A stretch of 64,000 nt of DNA from Sphingomonadaceae bacterium (GTDB lineage Bacteria > Pseudomonadota > Alphaproteobacteria > Sphingomonadales > Sphingomonadaceae), in the NCBI GenBank assembly GCA_021732525.1, contig JAKFUU010000018.1, positions 204,304 to 268,303 of the forward strand, written 5' to 3'. Shown piece by piece: positions 7,377 to 15,827 of the stretch. The notes beneath the pieces were generated by a model. That model saw only the letters and a list, made by a program, of their open reading frames with translations, had not been told where the DNA came from and ran no database searches. A program made the translations under genes and the position numbers. Each line of letters starts with the position of its first letter. The stretch's first letter is position 1.

Positions 7377-7703
7377 ATGGCACGTCCATTGTCGTTACAA
7401 ATCTATGTATCGCGCGAGCTTGCCGGGCGCGTGCGAGCCGCCGCTGCTCGAAATGATCTGAGCGTCAGCGAATGGGTCCGCACGCTCGTCACATCGGCCT
7501 GCGATCAATCTGAAAATGCCGGTCAGCACGATAAGGTCATCGAGCGAATTCACCGCCAATCGGTCTTCATCATGGTGGGCCTGGATGCTCTATTGGCAGG
7601 GCATCCTGATCATGGTCTGCGAGACCGTGCTCACCAGGCTTATGGTCGTAAATGCAAGCAGCTTGGGATCACATCGAGCACATCGGAAGGATCTTCAACA
7701 TGA
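7377..7703 (+). CDS. Ribbon-helix-helix relaxosome accessory protein
   Basis: A 108-residue protein whose first 45 residues form a ribbon-helix-helix fold: a beta strand PLSLQIYVSRELAGRVR followed by helices with LSVSEWVRTLVTSA. The first gene of a traD-traI operon in this position usually encodes a TraY- or MobC-like oriT-binding protein that helps the relaxase load, and may also repress the operon. The stop overlaps the traD ATG (ATGA). The C-terminal half (HRQSVFIMVGLDALLAG) is unlike classical TraY. Role inferred from fold and context. Confidence 0.75.
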   Translation: MARPLSLQIYVSRELAGRVRAAAARNDLSVSEWVRTLVTSACDQSENAGQHDKVIERIHRQSVFIMVGLDALLAGHPDHGLRDRAHQAYGRKCKQLGITSSTSEGSST

Positions 7704-10069
7704 AGCGGAACCTTCTTAATTTTACCCGCGGCAGCCAGTTGCTGGGCCACTTTGGTTTCATGTTTGCAGCCGGGTTGAAAGGTCCGATCATGGTCGCCGT
7801 CGCAACCATTGCAGGCATGACATATTGGATGCTGTCAGACGGGCTTTCCGATCACGACCGCTATCTCGTCTGGATGCGCATCTATGCCGCCATTTATGGT
7901 TTTATGGAGCTCGATCCGCAGAAATTGATCGCGCTCGAAACAGGACTTGGCGGAACGATGCAGCTGCCTGTTTCAGAATTGGCATCCTTCCCGACGGTGG
8001 CGCGCGCATGGGACCAGATGGCCGAATTAATGGGTGCGGCTTTAACACGGTCTGCTTTGCTGTTGGTACCGGCACTGATCGCCTTTTATTGGTTTGCCGC
8101 GCGCTTCGGGAGCCGTTCGAAAGAACGCAAACATGAGCGCGGCGCCATGCTCGTCACACTGCATGAGCTGGTCGAGGAAGTGCGCGTTCACAACAATAAG
8201 GAACGAGCTCGCGAGTTGACAGCAGCAATGGGAAGCAAGTGGCGACTGACCCTTCCGAGCGAGATCGCAAAAGTCTTTCCTTATCGCCCTTCGCATCTGG
8301 CGCAGGTCACCTATCCATGGCGACTTGAGCAAAGCCATGCGATGCTAATCGGTACAACCGGTATGGGGAAGACCGTGGCGCTTTCGGACATGCTGGAAGA
8401 AGCGCGCGTCAATGGCCAGCGCGCGGTTGTCTTTGACCTCACCGGTACTTTCATCGAGCATTTCTACGAGAGCGATCTAGACATTATATTGAACCCGCTC
8501 GATGCACGGTGTCCGCAATGGAGCGTGTTTGACGAGTGCCGTGACGAGGCAGAATTTTCGGCTGCTGCGGAAGCGTTGGTACCCCATGACGGCGGCGGCT
8601 CGGAACAATTCTGGGTACTCGCGGCGCGGCTGCTGTTCGTAGAAATGTGTCTCCGGTTGCGTGCCGATGGCATAGGCACCAACCAGGCATTGGCAAGCGA
8701 GTTGATGACCGCCGATCTCTCGGCGGTGCATAAATTGATGCGCGGTACGATTGCCGATCCACTGACCGCACCGGAAGCCGCGCGGATGGCGGAATCGATC
8801 CGCGCGGTGTTCAATGCCAACGCCAAAGCGCTCAAACTTTTACCGCGCTCGGGTCCAAAATTCTCGGTCCGTGATTGGGTCGAAGCAGAAGACAGACCGA
8901 GCTCGATCCTGTTCATATCAGCGCGCTATGTCGACATGAGCGTATGCTCGCAATTGCTCACCGTATGGCTCGATACCGCGATGAACACATTGATGGCAAT
9001 GGACCGATCGGCCGACTTGCGCCTGTGGTTTTTCATAGATGAAATGGGCGCGCTTCACCGCCTGCCAGCGCTTGAAAAAGGCCTTCAGACGGCGCGTAAT
9101 TTCGGCGGGGCCATCGTCACCGGCATCCATGCTTATGCCAAACTCAAAGAGGTTTACGGAGAGAATATGGCAATGACCTTGTCATCTCTCGCCCGCACCA
9201 AACTGATCCTGGGAACCGCAGACCGCGAGACCGCAACCTGGTGCTCGGACTTCATTGGCCACCGTCAGGTCCGGGATATGGAAGAAGGCTATACTTATGG
9301 GTACAATAATGCGCGCGATGCCGTTAGCTTGACGCCGCGCAAGAATATCGAACCCTTACTCTTGCCCGACCAATTGATGAACTTGCCGCGGCTTTCGGGT
9401 TATCTCAAATTCCCCGACGGCTTTCCTGCAGCTCCCGTCAAACTGTCACCCGTTACACGCAAACGCCGCGCAAAATCATTTATCAGGCGGGCGGAGGATC
9501 GCGACTATAATATTGGCGGTGAACCATATCTGGTAGCACCACATGACCCAAAGCCCGGCAGCGATGACAGCAATACACACCCATCATCCAATGACGACGG
9601 CGCTGGCAAACCGGTCGCTCCCAAACAAGGCGAACTGATACTCAAACAACCAGAAGATCAGCCCGACCGAAAGACGGGTAAAAAAGGTCGTAAGCCAGTA
9701 GCGAACGACCCTGAGAAAATGCGGCAGCAACTAGCCGACCGGCGAGGAGCGAAAAGCAAAAGCGCTGGTAGCAAAGCACCCATTGGGCATCAAACAAAGG
9801 CACAGGACTCGCCCCTAACGCGTTCCTCGATACCCTTGCCATCTGTTGTGCGTGCGGAGGCGGCAGAGGCCGAACAGTCCGCACTCGTTAGCCAGACTAC
9901 CACCGGAAAACTGGCAGGCTCGCAGGCGCAACACCAACTGGTGGAAAAGCCAGCACAGCAAGCAGCTAATCAAAATCGCACTGCAAATGATGCCCGGAAA
10001 CTGATGCTGGAAGACGGCCTGAGCGAACGCGAGGCGGTCGACCTTGGCGACGTCGATATGGATATGTGA
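7700..10069 (+). CDS. traD: Type IV coupling protein TraD
   Basis: A 789-residue hexameric ATPase that would hand the relaxosome to the mating channel at the inner membrane. Two transmembrane stretches lie near residues 25-45 and 115-135, each side of a periplasmic part. Walker A is GTTGMGKT near residue 215, and Walker B is WFFIDEMGALHRLP near residue 445. A TraD_N-type region and a long, charged, proline- and lysine-rich tail (from about residue 600) follow, the latter probably contacting TraI. The ATG at 7700 overlaps the upstream stop (ATGA) and has AAGGA upstream; an earlier in-frame start at 7652 is disfavoured. The traI gene begins 35 bases downstream. Confidence 0.95.
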   Translation: MKRNLLNFTRGSQLLGHFGFMFAAGLKGPIMVAVATIAGMTYWMLSDGLSDHDRYLVWMRIYAAIYGFMELDPQKLIALETGLGGTMQLPVSELASFPTVARAWDQMAELMGAALTRSALLLVPALIAFYWFAARFGSRSKERKHERGAMLVTLHELVEEVRVHNNKERARELTAAMGSKWRLTLPSEIAKVFPYRPSHLAQVTYPWRLEQSHAMLIGTTGMGKTVALSDMLEEARVNGQRAVVFDLTGTFIEHFYESDLDIILNPLDARCPQWSVFDECRDEAEFSAAAEALVPHDGGGSEQFWVLAARLLFVEMCLRLRADGIGTNQALASELMTADLSAVHKLMRGTIADPLTAPEAARMAESIRAVFNANAKALKLLPRSGPKFSVRDWVEAEDRPSSILFISARYVDMSVCSQLLTVWLDTAMNTLMAMDRSADLRLWFFIDEMGALHRLPALEKGLQTARNFGGAIVTGIHAYAKLKEVYGENMAMTLSSLARTKLILGTADRETATWCSDFIGHRQVRDMEEGYTYGYNNARDAVSLTPRKNIEPLLLPDQLMNLPRLSGYLKFPDGFPAAPVKLSPVTRKRRAKSFIRRAEDRDYNIGGEPYLVAPHDPKPGSDDSNTHPSSNDDGAGKPVAPKQGELILKQPEDQPDRKTGKKGRKPVANDPEKMRQQLADRRGAKSKSAGSKAPIGHQTKAQDSPLTRSSIPLPSVVRAEAAEAEQSALVSQTTTGKLAGSQAQHQLVEKPAQQAANQNRTANDARKLMLEDGLSEREAVDLGDVDMDM

Positions 10070-10104
10070 TGCCCGGCAGCGGTTCGAACAAAGGCTATTG
10101 AGAT

Positions 10105-13035
10105 ATGCTTTCGGTTGCCAATGTCCGAACCGCAGGCGGCGCTGCCAATTATTTTGCAGCTGACAATTATTATACCCGCGCCGATGCCGACCGCTCGGGC
10201 GAGTGGGTTGGCAAAGGTGCTGAGATGCTTGGTCTCGATGGGCGGGTCGACGCCAAGCAGTTCGAGGCAATATTGAAAGGCTTGCTCCCCGACGGCAATC
10301 GCGTCGGCAGTGAAGGCCGCGATCATAGACCAGGGACCGACCTGACCTTTTCAATGCCCAAAAGCTGGTCACTCATTGCGCTGGTTGGAGGTGATAACCG
10401 CATCATCGATGCGTACCGCGACGCAGTCAAAGAGACGCTTCATTGGGCCGAAAAGAACTTGGCTGAGACCCGAATGGAGGTCAGAGGCCGCGAGAAAGTT
10501 GTGCCCACGGGTAACTTGCTCGTGGGCCTTTTCCAGCACGACACCAACCGCAACCAAGAACCCAATGCGCATTTCCATGCGGTTGTTGCCAATGTCACCC
10601 AAGGCCCAGACGGTAAATGGCGTGCGCTGCGAAACGACAAATTATGGACACATAATACTTTGTTGAATGCGATGACGATGGCGCGTTTCAGACTATCGGT
10701 TGAAAAACTCGGATATGAAATTGGTGAGCAATCCAAGCACGGCAATTTTGAAGCAGCAGGCATTACGAAAGAGCAGCGCGATGCATTTAGTTCAAGGCGT
10801 GCCGAGATATTGAATGCGCTTGGCGGCATGGCCACCGGCGGGCTGGCAGCGCGCAACGCCGCCAACCTGATGACCCGGGTTCCCAAAGCAACGATTGAGG
10901 ACCGCGCTGGTTTGGGACGTGCATGGGGCCAAAAAGCAGACGAAATGGGACTGAACGCTACTGCTTTGATAGCACGCGCTAACGCACGCGCAGCGTCGGA
11001 TATTGGCGGCGTCCCGACCTTGAGCGACAAGGTCCAACAGCTCGCGGCGCACGGAAAAGAATGGGCAACGGCGATTGCTGAACGACTTGGCGTAAAGCAG
11101 GGAGACCAGCTGGTGCCACGCGACTTGAGCCGACGGTCACCAAGCGAAATTGCTGCAGTTCACGCTGTTGCGTCTGCAATCCGGCAATTGGGCGAGCGCG
11201 AGGCAGCCTTTGCCAAAACCGATATTTACAAAGCGGCGCTCGACTTTGGCTTGCCGACCGCCATGCCGCAAATCGAGCAACGCGTCGGTCAGCTGTTGCG
11301 CCAAGGCCAGCTGCTCAAGGGCAAAGGGGCGGACCGGCATTTGGTCACTACTGCCGATGCGCTTGCGGCAGAACAGCGGATATTAGCGTCGGTCGATCAA
11401 GGCAGGGGAGCTGCGCCAGCAGTAGTTTCGACAGAGGTCGCCGGAGAACGGCTGCAGGCACTGTCGCAGCTTCAATATGGCATTACGCTCAATCCCGGTC
11501 AGGAAGGGGCAGGGCGGCTGATATTAAGTTCGCATAACCGCATCATTGCGGTTCAGGGTATTGCGGGCGCGGGCAAAAGCACATTGCTCAAACCGGTTGG
11601 CGATATATTGCGTGAAGAAGGCCGCAATGTTCTCGGGCTGGCAGTCCAGAATACGCTGGTCCAGATGCTCGAACGCGATACCGGCATTTCTTCGATGACG
11701 GTAGCGCGGTTTATCAGGCAGCACGGTCCATTGCTCGACACCCGCGATCCGTTCAAACTCGCAGAAGCACGCTCAAACATGCGTGGCACCGTCGTGATGC
11801 TGGACGAGGCCTCGATGGTCGGCAACGCCGACAAGGACAAGCTGCTTCGTCTTGCCAATCTCTTGGAGCTCGACCGTTTTGTCAGCATCGGTGACAAGAA
11901 ACAGCTGGGCGCGGTCGATGCAGGCAAACCATTTGACGTGATGCAGCGGGCAGGCACCGAGACTGCGATCATGAATTTGAATATCCGTGCGCGTGACCGC
12001 ATGCTTCGCAATGCCCAATATGCAGCGCAAGGCGGCCAGATTGAAGTGGCACTGCGGCATCTGGGGCCACATGTGGTCGAGGTTCCTGAAAATGCTGCAT
12101 TGGCGGCGGCAGCTGCATGGCTGTCGTTGGCGCCGCAAGAGCGCGGTAGCACTGCGATCTATGCGTCAGGCCGCGCGTTGCGGGGGCAGGTCAATGAAGC
12201 GGTGCAAACCGGACTCAAGGCTAATGGCGAATTGGGAGACAGGGTGTTTGCAACCGATACGCTCTCGCGGATTAACACTACCCGCGAAGAACTTCGCTAC
12301 GCTAAGACCTATGTTCCCGGCATGGTGGTCGAGGTCGATCGGCGGCAACGCAGTCAGGCCATCGGGCAGGGGCGCTATGAAGTGGTCGCTGTCGATGCAG
12401 CGCGTGGACGGGTAACGCTTGAAAATGCGCGCGGCCGCCAATTCGAGTTGAAGCCAGGCCAGTTGCGGCCACAAGGCGAGGCCGATCCATTGCGGCTGTT
12501 CGAACTTAAGTCGCTCGAGTTATATGCAGGCGACCGCATCCGCTGGACGGATACCGATCATAAGCGCGGTCTGCTGAATGCCGATCAGGCGCAAATATTG
12601 GATATTGGCGACAAGGGAATAGCGCTCAAAACGTCGGCTGGCATCGAACATCTGCTGAAACCGGATAATCCCATGTTGAAGCGGCTTGATCTGGCATATG
12701 CGCTGAATGCCCATATGGCACAGGGTCTGACCTCGGATCGCGGCATCGCTGTGATGGACAGCCGCGAGAAGAATCTCTCGAACCAGCAGACGTTTCTGGT
12801 GACGATTACCCGTCTACGTGATGGTCTGACCTTATATGTCGATAATGCCAGCAAGCTCGAGAAAGCGGTCGAACAGAACACGGGCTTGAAGCGCTCGGCA
12901 TTGGAGACAACCGGTTTGCTGAAAGATGCGGCGGCTGCTGGCGTTGCCAAAGGCAAAACTAAAGAGCCGGCGCAGGGCCGCGAACCGCCCGAGCGCGACC
13001 GCTCCATCGTCAAGCCGTTTGAAATAGGGATATGA
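10105..13035 (+). CDS. traI: MobF-type relaxase-helicase TraI
   Basis: A 976-residue bifunctional conjugation enzyme. The N-terminal TrwC/TraI relaxase domain has candidate nicking tyrosines at Y16 and Y22/Y23 (NYFAADNYYTR) and the metal-binding histidine triad HDTNRNQEPNAHFH near residues 145-158. From about residue 460 a RecD-like superfamily 1 helicase follows, with Walker A GIAGAGKST near residue 490, Walker B VMLDEASMV near 570, and AQGLTSDRGIAVMDS near 870. It is shorter than F TraI (about 1750 residues), closer to R388 TrwC (about 970). It would nick oriT, stay bound to the 5' end and unwind the strand. It shares the operon with traD. Confidence 0.96.
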   Translation: MLSVANVRTAGGAANYFAADNYYTRADADRSGEWVGKGAEMLGLDGRVDAKQFEAILKGLLPDGNRVGSEGRDHRPGTDLTFSMPKSWSLIALVGGDNRIIDAYRDAVKETLHWAEKNLAETRMEVRGREKVVPTGNLLVGLFQHDTNRNQEPNAHFHAVVANVTQGPDGKWRALRNDKLWTHNTLLNAMTMARFRLSVEKLGYEIGEQSKHGNFEAAGITKEQRDAFSSRRAEILNALGGMATGGLAARNAANLMTRVPKATIEDRAGLGRAWGQKADEMGLNATALIARANARAASDIGGVPTLSDKVQQLAAHGKEWATAIAERLGVKQGDQLVPRDLSRRSPSEIAAVHAVASAIRQLGEREAAFAKTDIYKAALDFGLPTAMPQIEQRVGQLLRQGQLLKGKGADRHLVTTADALAAEQRILASVDQGRGAAPAVVSTEVAGERLQALSQLQYGITLNPGQEGAGRLILSSHNRIIAVQGIAGAGKSTLLKPVGDILREEGRNVLGLAVQNTLVQMLERDTGISSMTVARFIRQHGPLLDTRDPFKLAEARSNMRGTVVMLDEASMVGNADKDKLLRLANLLELDRFVSIGDKKQLGAVDAGKPFDVMQRAGTETAIMNLNIRARDRMLRNAQYAAQGGQIEVALRHLGPHVVEVPENAALAAAAAWLSLAPQERGSTAIYASGRALRGQVNEAVQTGLKANGELGDRVFATDTLSRINTTREELRYAKTYVPGMVVEVDRRQRSQAIGQGRYEVVAVDAARGRVTLENARGRQFELKPGQLRPQGEADPLRLFELKSLELYAGDRIRWTDTDHKRGLLNADQAQILDIGDKGIALKTSAGIEHLLKPDNPMLKRLDLAYALNAHMAQGLTSDRGIAVMDSREKNLSNQQTFLVTITRLRDGLTLYVDNASKLEKAVEQNTGLKRSALETTGLLKDAAAAGVAKGKTKEPAQGREPPERDRSIVKPFEIGI

Positions 13036-13073
13036 GGTCGCGAGATTGAAAATGCGAATATAGGAAGACGATT

Positions 13074-13102
13074 AAAAAAGACCCGCCGGTGAGGGCGGGT
13101 CT
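13074..13102 (-). terminator. Intrinsic terminator of the S24 repressor gene
   Basis: Read on the minus strand, AGACCCGCC (from 13102) pairs with GGCGGGTCT and is followed by TTTTTT (A-run at 13074-13079 on the plus strand). It lies between the convergent traI and repressor genes, so it mainly ends the repressor transcript and may also slow traI transcripts. Bases 13103-13271 hold nothing else clear. Confidence 0.8.
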
Positions 13103-13271
13103 GGAAGGTGAAAGAACTCTGCGTCGCTAAACGTCGAGCCCTTCGGGTCGCAGCTCCTATATGCGCCTGAATGTGTGAATATCCTTGCACGGAATCGTCT
13201 TGGCTCAAAAATTGATTTGGCATTTTCGGCCAAGCGTCTGGATTGTCACCGAATTGAATTGCGGCGAACGG

Positions 13272-13916
13272 CTATTGCAGCTTGCGCCCAAACCACAGCA
13301 CCCGGCCAACGATGTTGATCGAGCGGCGTTCCATGCTCTGCCAGGTGGGATAAGAGGGATTGTCGCTAATCACCGATATCTGGCGGCCTTTTGGTTCGAT
13401 TGCGATCCGTTTCACATTGAGCATATCATCCATTCGCAGCACATAGATCCCGTCGCGCAAGCGGGACTGGCCATCACCCAGATCGACCATGACCTCGTCA
13501 CCATCGAACAATGTCGGTTCCATGGAATCGCCCAGCACGCGAATGATCGACAGACTTGCCGCTTTGCTCTGGGTCAGCTTTTTGAGCCAATCCTCATCAA
13601 ACCCGAACTGTGCGGTTTTGGACTCCATTTCGGCAAGCGCGCCGTGACCAGCCGAAGCAGCGACATCCAGCACCGGAACATGGACCAGATCGACGACAGG
13701 GCCGCTTCGCCGTGTCGGGCCGCCGAGAATAACTTCATCCACGCCAAAATAGCGGGCGAGCACTGCCCGGTCGCGTTCATCCAACGACCGGGGTGAGCCG
13801 CGTTTAATATATTGCTGGATATAAGCAGCATTGCGCCCAAGCAGCCGCGAGATGCCCGAATAATCATCGTGGTTCTTGCGGATCAGTTCATCGAGCGCTG
13901 TTCTGGGGTCGTCCAT
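13272..13916 (-). CDS. S24-family self-cleaving repressor (CI/LexA-like)
   Basis: A 214-residue transcription repressor. Residues 5-55 form a helix-turn-helix (SGISRLLGRNAAYIQQYIKRG). The C-terminal half is a LexA/UmuD-type S24 peptidase with catalytic serine S131 in GDSMEPTL, lysine K169 in LNVKRIA and an Ala-Gly scissile site at A89-G90 (AASAGHG). DNA damage and RecA filaments should therefore trigger self-cleavage and derepression. The N terminus differs from host LexA (no canonical LexA winged helix). It is divergent from a tiny HTH-like gene across the TAGGA operators at 13940-13964. It may control the element or its cargo, like the SOS-responsive repressors of ICEs and phages. Confidence 0.9.
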   Translation of the reverse strand: MDDPRTALDELIRKNHDDYSGISRLLGRNAAYIQQYIKRGSPRSLDERDRAVLARYFGVDEVILGGPTRRSGPVVDLVHVPVLDVAASAGHGALAEMESKTAQFGFDEDWLKKLTQSKAASLSIIRVLGDSMEPTLFDGDEVMVDLGDGQSRLRDGIYVLRMDDMLNVKRIAIEPKGRQISVISDNPSYPTWQSMERRSINIVGRVLWFGRKLQ

Positions 13917-13939
13917 TTTGCCGGTCCTTCTGTCACCAT

Positions 13940-13964
13940 TAGGATTTAATCCTAGACTCTAGGA
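13940..13964. promoter_or_regulatory. Triple TAGGA operator between divergent genes
   Basis: TAGGATTTAATCCTA (13940-13954) is a perfect 15-base palindrome. It overlaps a second palindrome, CCTAGACTCTAGG (13951-13963). Three half-sites TAGGA / TCCTA / TAGGA are thus spaced 10 bases apart, one helical turn each, 24 bases before the repressor start. Confidence 0.7.
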
Positions 13965-14013
13965 AATCGCCCTATTACGAACAAAACAAGAACACAAGCT
14001 GGAATTGAGTCGG

Positions 14014-14187
14014 ATGCAAACGCAACTTTTGGAACAAATCGAGCAATATCTTGTGCGGACAAAACTGTCGCCGACGCGCTTTGGGCGGATGGCGGTTCAT
14101 GATCCGAGATTCGTAACGGACTTGCGGGCAGGCCGCAAACCTCGGCAGCGGACAATGGAAACGGTGTCGGCATATCTAGCGAAGTAG
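14014..14187 (+). CDS. Tiny Cro-like putative DNA-binding protein
   Basis: A 57-residue basic protein with helical pattern: LLEQIEQYLVRTKLSPTRFG, then AVHDPRFVTDLRAGRK, resembling a minimal helix-turn-helix in which FVTDLRAGRK would be the recognition helix. It is divergent from the S24 repressor and shares its operator region, as cro does with cI in lambdoid phages. A TTG at 14005 in frame would add three residues; the ATG at 14014 has GGA about 11 bases upstream, so the start is uncertain. No family name recognised. Confidence 0.6.
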   Translation: MQTQLLEQIEQYLVRTKLSPTRFGRMAVHDPRFVTDLRAGRKPRQRTMETVSAYLAK

Positions 14188-14491
14188 AGATGCAACGGGT
14201 TTCTAGACAACTTTTTTGCCTCCAACATTGGCAATCTTGGACTGACTCGAGAGTGAAATCAGCCCCAAGGTAAACGCGAAGATGCCCGAATTGGCATGCT
14301 CTCATCTCCGTCCTCTGAGATTAAGCGCGTTATGAAATTGAGCAATTCGTGGCATTCACTTAGCGTAGGCCCTGACGAAAAATGATATAGACTGACTTGA
14401 ATACAAAGCTGCGTAAGTTGACGGATTTCAATTATGTAACTTCTCTTTCGTGATTGAACTACTAAAGTGACGCTAACAAGGAGGGGGCTTT
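14188..14491. other. Intergenic region, nothing recognised
   Basis: An AT-richer gap of about 300 bases before the metallo-beta-lactamase gene. It holds the presumed promoter of the cassette, but no box with good spacing stands out. No coding frame or strong repeat was found. Confidence 0.4.
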
Positions 14492-15799
14492 ATGAAGTTG
14501 AAATCCTGTTTCGCGGTATTACTGCTCAGCACAACTGTACTTCCGACTGCTCCCGTCATCGCCAATGACATTGCCCCAAGTGCGCGCGTGTCGAGCGCGG
14601 TTCTGGTTCGCGAAGGACCATCTACGAATACTGCCATTATCGCACGCCTGAGGCCCGGCGAAACCGCAACCTTGGTTGACCAAATTAGCGGCTGGTACAT
14701 AATTCAGCTTGCCGATGGCACTCGTGGTTATGTCAGTAAGGCGTGGACCATCATTAAAGTCGATGCAGGTGACGAACCGCTGATTGCCGGGAGCCACAAG
14801 ATCCACGTGATTGATGTCGGAACGGGACTTGCCGTCTTCGTCGAAGGACCGGAATTCGCCCTGCTTTATGACGCTGGTAGCCAGGATGATCTCCACGGCG
14901 GCGAGGAAAACAGGGTCGTCTCTTACATACGTGCAGTCCGGCCAGACCTTTCGCGTATCGACCATCTCATTCTCAGTCATCCCCACAAGGACCACCTCCA
15001 GCTCATGCCTGCGGTCTTTGACACTTATCAGGTTCGCAACATCTGGGAGTCGGGTAGAGTGAATAAGACCGACGGTTATTGTCATTTTTTAAAGGCGGCC
15101 ATGACCGAGCAAGGCGCGCGGTACCATGATGCCATCGCTTCCAATGCAACCCGCAGTGTTACGTTTACCGGAAGTGGTTGCAATGGGACCGTGAATGTTA
15201 GGCAAGCCGATATGATGAGCACTGTACCTGTTGAGCTTGGCGTTACAGCGAAGATGCAGTTCCTTTATCGCGATGCGCATCCCTACGCCGATCCAAACGG
15301 TAACAGCGTCGTTGTTCGTCTGGATCTTGGAGGAAAAAGAATTTTGCTTGCAGGCGATGCAGAGGGAGGAGAGCGGGAATTGCCGTCTACGTCTCCTAGT
15401 CCACGCAGCATCGAAGCAAAGCTACTCGATTGCTGCGCCAGCGAATTGAAAGCCGATGTGCTTGTCGTCGGACACCATGGCAGCTTGACATCGTCGCGGG
15501 CGGAATTTCTCGATGCGGTGAATGCATCAATCTACGCAATATCGTCGGGTACATACGCCTACCGTAAAGTGCGCCTTCCCGATGCCGAAATTGTGGCGGA
15601 ACTCGAAAGTCGTGGTCAAGTGCTTCGAACAGACCGAGGCGATGCCTTTCGTATCGCAGACGAATCCCGTGCGTGTGAGATGCGAGAACGGAAGATAGGT
15701 CCCGATGCAGACGAAACGCCCGGCGGATGCGACAATATAGTTATCACGATTGAGGAAAACAGCCCGATCACCGCAAAGTACTCGGGGCTAGTCGATTGA
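14492..15799 (+). CDS. Exported SH3b plus metallo-beta-lactamase-fold protein
   Basis: A 435-residue protein with a signal peptide (KSCFAVLLLSTTVLPTAPVIA). Residues about 30-90 are a bacterial SH3 domain (VLVREGPSTNTAIIARLRPGE, then GWYIIQLADGTRGYVSKAW), usually a cell-wall ligand. From about residue 105 follows a ComEC/Rec2-like metallo-beta-lactamase fold: HVIDVGTG, LILSHPHKDHL (the HxHxDH metal motif), ILLAGDAEGGE and DVLVVGHHGSLTSS. Related domains are nucleases or phosphodiesterases, so it may act on nucleic acid or phosphodiesters in the periplasm. The start follows GGAGGGGG. The DUF2235 gene begins 28 bases later, suggesting one operon. Substrate unknown. Confidence 0.82.
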   Translation: MKLKSCFAVLLLSTTVLPTAPVIANDIAPSARVSSAVLVREGPSTNTAIIARLRPGETATLVDQISGWYIIQLADGTRGYVSKAWTIIKVDAGDEPLIAGSHKIHVIDVGTGLAVFVEGPEFALLYDAGSQDDLHGGEENRVVSYIRAVRPDLSRIDHLILSHPHKDHLQLMPAVFDTYQVRNIWESGRVNKTDGYCHFLKAAMTEQGARYHDAIASNATRSVTFTGSGCNGTVNVRQADMMSTVPVELGVTAKMQFLYRDAHPYADPNGNSVVVRLDLGGKRILLAGDAEGGERELPSTSPSPRSIEAKLLDCCASELKADVLVVGHHGSLTSSRAEFLDAVNASIYAISSGTYAYRKVRLPDAEIVAELESRGQVLRTDRGDAFRIADESRACEMRERKIGPDADETPGGCDNIVITIEENSPITAKYSGLVD

Positions 15800-15827
15800 A
15801 CTACAGCGCCTACCAGTTGAAGGGACA

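Noticed and set aside
10440..11030. Minus-strand ORF (196 codons) opposite traI
   Set aside because: Shadow frame of the relaxase domain, Arg- and Ser-rich without motifs.
13272..13916. Host LexA
   Set aside because: The peptidase part matches, but the N-terminal DNA-binding part is an XRE-like HTH rather than the LexA winged helix, and it lies within element DNA.
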